A stretch of 11,166 bases of DNA. It comes from Penaeus vannamei (lineage: Eukaryota; Arthropoda; Malacostraca; Decapoda; Penaeidae). The DNA is taken from assembly GCF_042767895.1 (NCBI RefSeq), contig NC_091555.1:39908454-39919619 (forward strand). The letters run 5' to 3'. Under the pieces are notes generated by a model that was given only the letters and a program-made list of their open reading frames with translations, was not told the DNA's origin and searched no databases. This document shows, piece after piece, positions 1 to 7,544 of this stretch (within the stretch, counting starts at the first letter, position 1; each line of letters opens with the position of its first letter). Made by a program: the position numbers and the translations under genes.

Positions 1-77
1 AAGAAAAAAAAGAAAAAAAAATTTGAGAAGAAAGGGGAGGGAAAAGAATGAAAGAAACTTGAAAAAGAAAGAGAGAA

Positions 78-133
<56 letters not shown>

Positions 134-210
134 AGACTTGAAAAAATACGAAGAGAAAAAAGAGAAAAAGCGAAACAAATTGAGAACAAAAGCCCAAAAA
201 AAAGATAAAT
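1..210. repeat. A/G-rich low-complexity tract
   Basis: Almost every base is A or G, with scattered T and C. The middle is a pure (GA)n run, annotated separately. The sides are A-rich, for example an AAAAAAAG-type opening. An open frame crosses it, but the product is Lys/Arg/Glu only, which is what any purine-only strand encodes, so I do not call it coding. The left end is cut by the window, so the true extent is unknown. Confidence 0.85.
83..129. repeat. (GA)n microsatellite, 47 bp
   Basis: This is an uninterrupted GA dinucleotide run of about 23.5 units. It is preceded by an imperfect stretch with a GT interruption at 81-82. Long perfect runs of this kind are usually length-polymorphic between individuals. 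Confidence 0.97.
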
Positions 211-372
211 AAAAGAATGATGACCTCGTAAAGAATAGAGGAATGAAGGTAACAGAATAAAAGAGCTTTAGAGAAAGTTAGATAAGAAGATTGCATAAGA
301 TAGATAAAGAAACAAAGAAAAAGCAACAGATTATAATCTTAGTCTGTTCATTTTATATATAGATAATAATTA
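211..372. other. AT-rich spacer, no gene seen
   Basis: This is mixed AT-rich sequence between the A/G-rich tract and the polypyrimidine arm. No open frame of note, repeat or recognised motif is visible. It ends in an ATATATAGATAATAATTAT-like stretch just before the pyrimidine arm begins. Confidence 0.6.
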
Positions 373-689
373 TTCCTCTTCCTTCTCCTCTTCTCCTTCT
401 TCCTCTCCCTTCCCCTCACCTTTCCCCTCTCTTTCTCCTTCCTCCTTCTTCCTCTATCTTTCCCCTCTCCTCCTTCTTCCTCCCTCTCCCTTCCCTCCCC
501 TTTCCCCTCTCTTCCTCCATCCCCCTCCTCCCTTCTTCTCTCTTCCTTCCCCTCACCCTTCCCCTCTCTTCCTTCCTCCTCCTCCCTCTCCCTTCCCCTC
601 CCCTTTCCCCACTCCTCCTTCTTCCCCCCATCTCCTTCTCCCTCGTCCTTCATCTCCCTTCCTCTCCCTCCCCCTCTCCTCCTACCTTC
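373..689. repeat. Polypyrimidine tract (C/T arm)
   Basis: Over 300 bp of nearly pure C and T, with only a handful of A bases. It is built from irregular TTCC, CTCC, TTCTCC and CCCCTTT words rather than one clean unit. Open frames on the minus strand give only Arg/Glu/Gly/Lys, a composition artefact. With the polypurine tract starting at 780 it forms a facing pyrimidine-purine pair. Homopurine-homopyrimidine DNA of this length can adopt triplex (H-DNA) structures; that it does so here is inference. Confidence 0.92.
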
Positions 690-779
690 GTAAACGTGCT
701 CAGAATGGCTCTTGCAAGATCACGGCCGCACGCCACGGTGCACGTGCAAGTGATATGAGCGAGAGGGGGTTCGTTTGAT
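690..779. other. CpG-containing unique island between pyrimidine and purine arms
   Basis: About 90 bp of complex sequence with several CpG dinucleotides, unlike its flanks. It holds the perfect 10-bp palindrome TGCACGTGCA at 739-748, whose core is the E-box CACGTG. It also has CTTGCA at 711-716 inverted as TGCAAG at 745-750, and CGGCCG at 723-728. A CACGTG core is a known binding site for bHLH factors, but one site in a repeat-dominated region is not evidence of a promoter. No coding sequence is apparent. Confidence 0.6.
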
Positions 780-1271
780 AAGGAGGAGGAGGGAAGAGGT
801 TGAGAGGGGAAGGGAGGGGAAGGAGGGAGGGAAGGGAGGGAGGGGGAAAGGGGGAAAAGGGGGGGAAGGGAGGGGGAGTGGGAGGAGGGGAAGGGGGAGG
901 GGGTGGGAAAAGGGGGGAAAGGGGGGGAGGGGGAAGGGGGGGGGGAGGAGGGAGGAGGAGGGGGAGGGGGGAAGGGGGGGGGGGGAGGGAGAGGAAAGGG
1001 TAGAGGAGTGGGAGAAAGGGAAAGGGAAAAGGGTGAGAGGGGAAAGGGGAGAGGGAAGGAGATAGAGAAAGAGGAGAGGAGTTAAGGAAGAAGGGGGAGG
1101 AAGAGGAAGGCGATAGGGGAAGGGGGAAGGGGGAAAAAAAGGGAATGAGATGGGGTAAGAGGGACAGGGGGGGGGAAAAAGGATTGGTGAGGGGGGGGGA
1201 AAAAGAGGGGGGAAAGGGGGGAATGAGTAAGGGAGAGGAGGGGAAGGGGTTAGAAGAACAAAGGGGGGGGG
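780..1271. repeat. Polypurine, G-rich tract
   Basis: About 490 bp of almost pure G and A on the plus strand, with very frequent runs of three to nine G and only isolated T or C. Unit words such as GGGAGG, GGGGAAGG and GGGGGAAA recur without a fixed period. The many closely spaced G runs make G-quadruplex formation plausible on the plus strand. Open frames here translate to Gly/Arg/Glu/Lys and are not credible proteins. The long G runs are also prone to sequencing and assembly error. Confidence 0.92.
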
Positions 1272-1299
1272 TTGATATAGTTACCCGTACTCTGATATT

Positions 1300-1530
1300 A
1301 ATGATATGATGAGGATAATGAAAATAATTGTAGAAGAAAAATTAATACTCATGGCAGAAATAATGATGGTGATGGTCATGGTAATGAGGATAATGATATT
1401 GATGATAATAATCATAATGATAGTAATGATGATAATGATCATAATAGAAAATGATGACGAAAATGATGATAATGATCATAATAGAAAAAGATGATGAAAA
1501 TGATGATAATAATGTAATAATAAAAATATG
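1300..1530. repeat. GAT/AAT-rich trinucleotide-like repeat
   Basis: The segment is dominated by imperfect GAT, AAT and ATG triplets (ATGATGATAAT-type words). It opens with ATG and GTG variants and ends in AAT repeats. A frame reading Met/Ile/Asp runs through it, as expected of a degenerate ATGATAAT repeat, and I reject it as a gene. A more regular 37-bp periodicity lies inside. Confidence 0.8.
1425..1526. repeat. Three tandem copies of a 37-bp unit
   Basis: Copies begin at 1425, 1462 and 1499, exactly 37 bp apart. The first two share an identical 27-base block (1425-1451 and 1462-1488) starting AATGATGATAATGATC and ending ATAGAAAA. The third keeps the first 12 bases and then diverges, with a deletion-like change and AAT enrichment. 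The unit probably arose by duplication inside the surrounding GAT/AAT repeat. Confidence 0.85.
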
Positions 1531-2212
1531 TTACAGCGACGTAGAAAATACAATAGTGAAAATGATACAAATATCATACTGATATTGTGATATCAATGAA
1601 AATAACAAGATTATCAAGATATATTAACATATTTTGCAACACAAAAGCAAATCGCTACGTAATGTTTTATTTTCATTTTCTTGGTATATTAATTAAACCT
1701 ACACCGAGTTTTGTTGTCATTAATTTATTAAATTCTATCCATTTTATTCATTTATTTTTATTTATTCATTTTTTGGACTATGGTTTGTTTTTGCTATGAT
1801 TTTTACATCACATTTCTTGCTATTATTGTTTTTTTATTGTTACTACTAATTACCTTTTTATTGTTACGGTATAGAAAAAAAAATATCTGCTTGTTTATTG
1901 TTCTATTGCTAATTTTTACGACCACTCATATCATGTGAACAAAAAAGAAAAAAAAAATGTTTTCACTACAAAACCCCAAGCCCTAATTTGCATAAAATTC
2001 ACGGTCACTCCTCCACCAACCTCCTTGCTCAAAAGAAAGGTAAATACGTCATTGCAAACAAAGACAAACACTCAGTCGGTTCTAAGATCATGTTGCAAGT
2101 TGCAGATGTGGAATTTAACTCTTTTGCAAAGTCACATTGGTTCTTATTACTTCTGGATCGTCTTGTGTTATATTGCAAAGTGGGGTTTGAATCTCTTGGC
2201 TAATTTTATTTC
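1531..2212. other. AT-rich low-copy-looking DNA, no supported gene
   Basis: Complex AT-rich sequence, with ATTTATT-type runs at about 1730-1870 and a more balanced part at 1985-2210. A 71-codon open frame at 1988-2203 (plus) has ordinary amino-acid composition. However, I recognise no domain, it sits inside repeats, and there is no splice or promoter support, so it is not annotated as a gene. TTGCAA occurs at 1634, 2052, 2093, 2124 and 2173. Confidence 0.55.
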
Positions 2213-2403
2213 GAGGAAGGGAGGAAAGATATTGAGGGAGAGGGTGGCAGATATTGCGGGAGAGGGAGGGAGGTGGGGAGAGAGGGAGGAGGAAAGGAGG
2301 GAAGTAAGAATGGAGGGAAGGGAGGAGAGAGAGAAAGAGGGGGGAGGGGGGGGGGAAGGAAAGAAAAGAGAAAAGAATAAAGAAAAAGGGGAAGAAAAGA
2401 AAG

Positions 2404-2406
<3 letters not shown>
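2213..2406. repeat. Purine-rich tract leading into (AG)n
   Basis: The plus strand is nearly all A and G, built from GGGAGG, GGAAGG and AAGAAA words, with a G run near 2346-2355. It passes without a break into the dinucleotide run that follows. A 256-codon frame spanning 1935-2705 owes its length to this purine block and the (AG)n run, neither of which produces stop codons in that frame. Confidence 0.88.

Positions 2407-2473
<67 letters not shown>
2407..2473. repeat. (AG)n microsatellite, 67 bp
   Basis: Perfect AG dinucleotide run of about 33 units with no interruption, ending in GATTACC. Its purity suggests recent expansion. Confidence 0.97.
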
Positions 2474-2476
<3 letters not shown>

Positions 2477-3250
2477 CCAGCAAGACACATCTACATTTGC
2501 ATATGAGAAATCTCCAACCAAATCTTCTATTACAATCTTATTCGTCGCGTATACATATATATGTCGTTCAAAAAATTTTATTCGTGATAATTTAATTTCC
2601 TCATTCAACATCCCATTATCAACCTTTATAAATAATATTAATATATTTTATTCCATACTAACCCTTTTTGCCTCTTTCTTTCCAGGAGTTTTTTGTAAAT
2701 TTTGAATATATATTATCTATCTATAAAGAGAGCTGGCTGGACAATCACCTATAATAAAATTAGAAAGATATTAAGAAGTTATAATCTACAAGAAAGTTTT
2801 ATTTGATCTGTTAAAAAAAAGGAACAAAAAAAGAGTGTTTGTGATTCTAGTCGTAGAGTTTAAAGATGTTGAGATTGATTAAGAAGCGAAATGTGATATT
2901 AATCTAGACCGAAATAATTATGATGATAATGATAAAAGACGATAAAAAGAGATGAACGAAACACCAGTGAAGAAAATAAATGTTTTATTCCAGACTTTCT
3001 TGGCAAATTTCTGTGATTCCTGATAAGGTTTTGGAATCCTTTGCTGAAAGTGACCAAAGGGATTGAAACATCTATAAACTCTGTGTGATTTCTCGTGTAC
3101 TTGGCAATAGTGAAGGAAACGAGGAAACAGTGATGCCAAGCAAGAAAATGTGTATATATTGAATAAAAAAAAACTTTCTCAATACATGTGTTGTGCGAAC
3201 AGTACAATACGTGGACAGAATATGATCGAAGCCACGCTACGATGTGGCTA
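2474..3250. other. AT-rich low-copy-looking DNA, no supported gene
   Basis: About 780 bp without simple repeats longer than short A runs. The clearest open frame is 102 codons on the minus strand (2899-3207); I recognise nothing in it, and its Phe/Tyr/His-rich carboxy end comes from AT-rich DNA. AATAAA is present at 3162-3167, but with no upstream coding sequence it has no weight. AGCCAC at 3230-3235 is inverted as GTGGCT at 3244-3249, a 6-bp stem with an 8-base loop. A pyrimidine stretch ending in CAG at about 2672-2685 resembles a splice acceptor but leads into stop codons. Confidence 0.55.
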
Positions 3251-3345
3251 AAAATGGAAAACAGATAGAAACCGCAAGGGAACTAAGAAAAAAAGAAAAG
3301 AAAAGAAAAAATCTACAAGAAAAGAAAAAAGATTAAAAAAAACAC
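3251..3345. repeat. A-rich purine stretch
   Basis: Mainly A with G, in AAAGAAAAG-type words, and few pyrimidines. It separates two more complex segments. A poly(A)-like origin, such as the tail of an old retroelement, is possible, but no element body is recognisable on either side. Confidence 0.6.
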
Positions 3346-3835
3346 CAAGAATCAACAGAAATCTTGAACATCTCTTGAAGACTGACCCAAACACACACTG
3401 CCTTCTGAACACTTTCTTCGGTTTTTTCTTCTGTTCACCTCTACGGTTCTCTTTTGAACCTCCCCAAAAAAAACCAGGCCAAGACACCACACCAACCTTC
3501 CCTTCCCACCCCAAAAAAAATATACATATATATATAAAGAAATAAAATAACAGCCGAGAGAATAAATTTCTACTATTGCATATTCACGATCTTGGCGTTC
3601 CTTGGCACCATTCCTAAGGAGAGGAGACAAAAAAAAGCTTCTTCTCTCATTCCCGTTGCTGTTCCTCCTCGTTATCGAGACCTGTCTCTTCTTCCCCTTT
3701 CCTTCTGTCCTCTGAGTCCCTCTTCCTTGAGACACACCCCCACCCCCCTCCTCAGAAGCTACTCCTTTGCCTTCTGAACACACGCAAAAAAAAAACAAGA
3801 ATTTCCTCGTCAAAAAGTTTTTTTCTTTATACACA
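3346..3835. other. Mixed, pyrimidine-leaning DNA, no supported gene
   Basis: Complex sequence with moderate C/T bias and scattered A runs. The 14-base word TGCCTTCTGAACAC occurs twice, at about 3400 and 3768, hinting at an old local duplication. Open frames exist on both strands (3352-3834 minus, 3592-3777 plus), but they overlap each other, are rich in Phe, Ser and Pro, and show no recognisable domain. Confidence 0.5.
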
Positions 3836-4160
3836 CCCCCGGTCTATCAACACCTCTAGCCCCCCTACCCCCCCATCCCCCCCTACACCTCGCATTCTCC
3901 TCTCTTGAACCTCAACACCACGTCACCTTAACCCCTTTTAACCCCCCCCCACCCATCCCCCCCGGGAAAACCATGGCAATGGGGTTCAAGAAAAAGGGGT
4001 TTTTCCCCACCGGGAAAACCCCTTTTATACTTAGGGTAAGGGCTTCAAACCCCCCTTCCCCTTTCCCCCTTTCCCCCCTCTACCTTACACCCCCCAACAA
4101 CCCCCCCAACCCCCCCCATCACCCCCACCTCCTCCCCAACCCCCCCCTACCCAAAACACA
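3836..4160. repeat. C-run-rich low-complexity tract
   Basis: Dense runs of four to eight C separated by short A/T words, such as CCCCCAACAACCCCCCC. The minus strand is therefore G-run-rich and could form quadruplexes. The prominence of homopolymers of every base, continuing to about 4380, also raises the possibility of poorly polished consensus. A plus-strand open frame (3973-4224) is Pro-rich for this reason and is not a gene. Confidence 0.75.
3992..4026. repeat. Perfect 12-bp inverted repeat (fold-back hairpin)
   Basis: AAAAGGGGTTTT at 3992-4003 is exactly complementary in reverse to AAAACCCCTTTT at 4015-4026. The 11-base interval can extend the stem by CCC (4005-4007) pairing with GGG (4012-4014), leaving one bulged T and a CACC loop. 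The word CCGGGAAAACC occurs both in this hairpin (4010-4020) and just upstream (3962-3972), 48 bp apart. No following T run or coding sequence makes it a terminator. Confidence 0.85.
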
Positions 4161-4380
4161 AAATTCAAGGGACCAAAAAAAAAAAATCAAGAAGGAGAAA
4201 AAAAACGACAAAAAAACGGGATAAAAAAAAAGGAAATAAGATAATAAGGAAAACCCCCCGATGAGAGGAGCCCCAAAGGGTTTAAACCGTCAAAGGGGTT
4301 TTACGTGAAGATCCCCGCAAAGGGGAAAAGGGGAAAAACATCTCGCTGTTTAGGGGAAGGGGGGGACGCTCTTGATTTGG
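4161..4380. other. Homopolymer-rich purine-leaning DNA
   Basis: Most bases lie in runs of three to nine, including A9, G4-G7 and C6. It contains the palindrome GGTTTAAACC at 4279-4288. No gene, tandem unit or known element is visible. The texture matches the preceding C-run block, suggesting one common cause, either biological or a consensus artefact. Confidence 0.5.
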
Positions 4381-4385
4381 AGGTT

Positions 4386-4412
4386 TCTCTGTCTGTCTGT
4401 CTGTCTGTCTCT
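4386..4412. repeat. (GTCT)n microsatellite
   Basis: About six tandem GTCT units open the long pyrimidine tract. They pass into CTCT and then T-rich pyrimidine DNA. The same GTCT-to-CT order is seen near 8229. Confidence 0.93.
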
Positions 4413-4502
4413 CTTTCTTTTTTTTCTCTTTCTCTTTTGCTTTCTTTCTTTTTTTTTGTCTTCGCATTCCCCTCTCCTCTCTTTTTTTTCTCTCTCTTTT
4501 CT

Positions 4503-4562
<60 letters not shown>

Positions 4563-4646
4563 TCTCTCTCTCTCTTTCCCCCTTTCTTTTTTTTCTTTTT
4601 CTCTGTCTCTCTCTTCCCCCCTTTTTCTTTCTCTTTTCTCTTTTCT

Positions 4647-4725
<79 letters not shown>

Positions 4726-4826
4726 CCTCCCCCTCCCTCTCCCTCTCCCCCTCCCTCTCCCCTCTCTCTCCTCTCCTCTCTCTCTCTCTCCCCTCTCTCT
4801 TTTCCCCCCTCTCTCTTTTTCTCTCT

Positions 4827-4867
<41 letters not shown>

Positions 4868-4928
4868 TTCGGTCTTTCCTTTTGTGCTTTTTCTTCTTTG
4901 TTTCTTTCTTTCTCTTTGTTTGGTATAT

Positions 4929-4931
<3 letters not shown>
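4413..4931. repeat. Polypyrimidine tract with three (CT)n blocks
   Basis: About 500 bp of C/T containing three clean (CT)n runs at 4506-4559 (54 bp), 4652-4723 (72 bp) and 4832-4863 (32 bp). Between them lie T-rich words (TTTTCTTT) and C-rich words (CCCCCTCC). Open frames on both strands (Leu/Ser/Phe on plus, Arg/Glu/Lys on minus) are products of the repeat. Confidence 0.95.

Positions 4932-5015
<84 letters not shown>
4932..5015. repeat. (AT)n microsatellite, 84 bp
   Basis: Perfect alternating AT of 42 units directly after the pyrimidine tract, with only GTTTGGTATATGTG between. Being self-complementary, such runs extrude cruciforms easily and are known weak points in replication and assembly. 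The run reads as alternating Ile-Tyr, which explains part of the open frame across it. Confidence 0.97.
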
Positions 5016-5018
<3 letters not shown>

Positions 5019-5288
5019 TATCTATATTTATTTATGATTATACATGTAAACTATTTATATATGTGTGTTACGTTCGTATATGAAGGTGAGAAATCTTTTC
5101 AATGTGTCTTTACCTTAGAATATATGTTTTGTGTTTTTTCTATGATAATTAGGGAATATTTCGAATTTTTTCATATTACTAAACTGGAAATAAGTTTTCT
5201 TGACCAAATGTTATCGCATCCAACCAACTTCACTTGAATAAAATCCCAACACAATGGTGAAAGATGTGGCTCTATCTATCTTGTCTAT
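5016..5288. other. AT-rich spacer, no supported gene
   Basis: AT-rich complex sequence between the (AT)n run and the satellite. One frame at 5079-5105 reads Tyr-Glu-Gly-Glu-Lys-Ser-Phe-Gln-Cys, resembling the linker before a C2H2 zinc finger, but no finger follows. No other recognisable signal is present. Confidence 0.5.
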
Positions 5289-5666
5289 CCACATCATCAC
5301 TATATCACTATATCACATCACTATAACTTCATACGACTAAGCATACTATATCCGTATTATCACTATATCACTATAATACGTCACTAGAACTTCTTACGAC
5401 TAAGCATACAATATCCGTATTATCACTATATCACTATAACACGTCACTATAACTCCGTATGACTAAGCATACAATATCCATATCATTATATCACTATATC
5501 ACGTCACCATAACTCCATACGACTAAGCATACAATATCCACATCATCACTATATCACATCACTATAACTTCTTACGACTAAGCATACAATATCCATATCA
5601 CTATATCACTATATCACGTGACCATAACTCCATACGACTAAACATACAATATCCATACCATCACTA
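5289..5666. repeat. Satellite of about 60-bp units, truncated by the gap
   Basis: The landmark GACTAAGCATAC (with small variants) recurs at 5335, 5398, 5461, 5521, 5576 and 5636, giving spacings of 63, 63, 60, 55 and 60 bp. Between landmarks each unit holds one or more copies of an 8-bp subrepeat (ATATCACT), then a CGTCACTATAACTCC-type block. The 55-bp unit is 8 bp shorter than the 63-bp units, consistent with loss of one subrepeat. The array runs directly into the N block, so its true length is unknown. Confidence 0.95.
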
Positions 5667-6166
5667 NNNNNNNNNNNNNNNNNNNNNNNNNNNNNNNNNN
5701 NNNNNNNNNNNNNNNNNNNNNNNNNNNNNNNNNNNNNNNNNNNNNNNNNNNNNNNNNNNNNNNNNNNNNNNNNNNNNNNNNNNNNNNNNNNNNNNNNNNN
5801 NNNNNNNNNNNNNNNNNNNNNNNNNNNNNNNNNNNNNNNNNNNNNNNNNNNNNNNNNNNNNNNNNNNNNNNNNNNNNNNNNNNNNNNNNNNNNNNNNNNN
5901 NNNNNNNNNNNNNNNNNNNNNNNNNNNNNNNNNNNNNNNNNNNNNNNNNNNNNNNNNNNNNNNNNNNNNNNNNNNNNNNNNNNNNNNNNNNNNNNNNNNN
6001 NNNNNNNNNNNNNNNNNNNNNNNNNNNNNNNNNNNNNNNNNNNNNNNNNNNNNNNNNNNNNNNNNNNNNNNNNNNNNNNNNNNNNNNNNNNNNNNNNNNN
6101 NNNNNNNNNNNNNNNNNNNNNNNNNNNNNNNNNNNNNNNNNNNNNNNNNNNNNNNNNNNNNNNNNN
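5667..6166. other. Assembly gap of exactly 500 N
   Basis: The N count is exactly 500, which is typical of a fixed-size scaffolding placeholder. Different tandem arrays abut its two edges: the AT-rich satellite on the left and the G-rich minisatellite on the right. The real distance and even the linkage are therefore not shown by the sequence. Confidence 0.98.
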
Positions 6167-6720
6167 GGGGGGGTGGATGGGGGAGGGGGAGACGGGTATG
6201 AAGGGGTGGGTGGGGGAGGGGGAGGGTGGTAGGTGGAAGTGTGGGTGGGGGAGGGGAGGGTGGTAGGTGGAAGTGTGGGTGGGGGAGGGGAGGGGGTGGT
6301 AGGTGGAAGTGTGGGTGGGGGAGGGGGAGGGTGGTAGGTGGAAGTGCTGGGTGGGGAGGGGGAGGGGTGGTAGGTGGAAGTGTGGGTGGGGGAGGGGGTA
6401 TGAAGGGTGTGTAGAGGTAGGGGGAGGGGGTATGAAGGGGTGGGTTGGGGAAGGGGAGGTGGGGTAGGGGGGACGGGAGTACAGAAGGGATGGGTGGGCT
6501 AAAGGGTAGGTAGTGTGGGTGGGGGAGAGGGAGGTGGGTTGGTGGGGTAAGGGAGTATGGAGGGTATGATGAGGAGAGTAGGGGGGATGGGGTGAGGAGG
6601 ATGTGGGTTATGGTGGGTATGATGAGAGAGGATAGGGAGGCGGGGCTGGGGTGGGCGGGGTAGGGGGAAGGGGGTATGAAGGGGTGGGTGGGGCAGGATG
6701 AGGGGGTAGGGGAATATGGA
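6167..6720. repeat. G-rich minisatellite region
   Basis: Strongly G-rich plus strand. A regular core is followed by variant words, mostly GGTATGAAGGGGTGGGTGGG (seen near 6196, 6397, 6429 and 6672) mixed with GGGTAGG and GATGAGG words. Almost every window contains four or more G runs with short loops, the pattern known to favour G-quadruplexes. The open frame at 6226-6414 is a Gly/Val/Trp repeat caused by the minisatellite. Confidence 0.9.
6227..6402. repeat. Five tandem units of 34-36 bp (TGGTAGGTGGAAGTG core)
   Basis: The core TGGTAGGTGGAAGTG recurs at 6227, 6261, 6297, 6332 and 6368 (one copy has GTGCTGG in place of GTGTGG). Spacings are 34, 36, 35 and 36. The rest of each unit is GGTGGGGGAGGGG with variable G counts, which explains the length differences. 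Confidence 0.95.
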
Positions 6721-7190
6721 GGGTGTATATTGAGGAGGGAGGCAGAGATAGGGACAGAGGGATAAAGGAGGTAGGAAGGAAACGAAGGAAGAAGAGAGAG
6801 TAGGTGCGGAAGTAGGGATAAGGATAGTGAGAGAAGGAGATAGAAATGGATAGGGGGAGAAAGAAAGAGAGAGAGACAGTGACAGAGAGTGGGAGAAAGA
6901 AAGGAGAGGGAGAGAAAAGAGGAGGAGAAAGAGAGAGAGAGACAGTGACGAAGTGAGAGAAAGAAGGAAGAGACAGTGGGAAAGAGGGAGAGAGAGAAAA
7001 GAAAGGAAGGGGAGTGAGAGAGAGTGAAAAGAAAGGAAGGGAGTGAGAGAGAGAGAGAGAAAGAGAGGGAGAGAGAGAGTGAGAGAGAGAGAGAGAGAAG
7101 AAAGGAAGGGAGTGGGAGAGAGAAGAAAAGGAATGGGTGGGAGAGAGGAAGAGAAAGAGGGAAGAGTACATTAGGGAGAAGAAGATGGTC
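6721..7190. repeat. GA-rich purine tract with short nested repeats
   Basis: A and G with rare T and C; GAGAGA stretches alternate with AAAGAAAGGAAGG words. The word AAAGGAAGG recurs at 7002, 7032 and 7101 followed by GGAGTG or GAGTG, and GAGACAGTGA recurs near 6873 and 6939. The minus-strand frame at 6608-7234 is a Ser/Leu/Pro low-complexity translation and is rejected. The tract is the right-hand continuation of the G-rich region. Confidence 0.9.
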
Positions 7191-7315
7191 TTAGGGTTAT
7201 TCTGAGAGTTGTTTCGAGTCAGGAAGGTGAACATAGCTTAGGTCAGCGAGGGTTAATGATTATGATGGTGGGCCTAGTTTTTTGAGGGTGGGCTAGGGTG
7301 GGTCAGGATGAATCA

Positions 7316-7510
7316 GAGTGTCAAGTCAGGTCAGAGTGAATCAGAGTGAGTAAGGATGCGTCTAAATCAACCAAGATCTGAGAGGTCAGGTCAGGTCAGA
7401 ATGAGTCAGAGTGAGTAAGGATGCGTCTAAATCAACCAAGATCTGAGAGGTCAGGTCAGGTCAGAATGAGTCATAGTGAACTAGAGTCAGAGTGAGTAAG
7501 GATGAGTCCA
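7316..7510. repeat. 65-bp higher-order units of the GTCA array
   Basis: Units start near 7316, 7381 and 7446, exactly 65 bp apart. Positions 7381-7445 and the following unit share AGAGGTCAGGTCAGGTCAGA as an opening. The block TAAGGATGCGTCTAAATCAA at 7351 recurs at 7416, and a variant is at 7498. In decamer terms the unit is five decamers plus three CAGGT-type pentamers. The third unit carries an insertion before diverging. Confidence 0.9.
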
Positions 7511-7544
7511 AATCAACCAGGATCTGCCAATTTAGACCAGCTTG

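Noticed and set aside
1988..2203. 71-codon plus-strand open frame with ordinary amino-acid composition
   Set aside because: No recognised domain, no promoter, splice or codon evidence, and frames of this length arise by chance. It overlaps another open frame in the same region.
2672..2685. Splice-acceptor-like pyrimidine tract ending in CAG (another near 8620-8634)
   Set aside because: Such words are common in C/T-rich DNA, and stop codons or low-complexity sequence follow directly with no coding exon.
1935..2705. 256-codon plus-strand open frame
   Set aside because: Its length comes from purine-only DNA and (AG)n, which lack stop codons. The central third is Arg-Glu repeats and the ends show no family.
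3162..3167. AATAAA polyadenylation signal
   Set aside because: A frequent hexamer in AT-rich DNA with no transcript or coding region upstream.
2899..3207. 102-codon minus-strand open frame
   Set aside because: I recognise no motif; the composition is Phe/Tyr/His/Ser-rich as expected of AT-rich DNA, and no neighbouring exon or signal supports it.
3352..3834. 160-codon minus-strand open frame
   Set aside because: Phe-rich and Gly-rich low-complexity segments and overlap with other frames on both strands point to composition, not coding.
4020..4040. Telomere-like TTAGGG word
   Set aside because: A single occurrence with no tandem repetition.
3990..4340. Possible terminal inverted repeats of a small transposon (GTTTTTCCCC and AAAACCCCTT words on opposite strands)
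   Set aside because: The matching words are only about ten bases of homopolymer blocks with inconsistent spacing, and no target-site duplication was seen.
6608..7234. 208-codon minus-strand Ser/Leu/Pro-rich frame resembling a signal peptide or mucin-like protein
   Set aside because: It is the reverse strand of GA-rich and G-rich tandem repeats; the apparent hydrophobicity is compositional.
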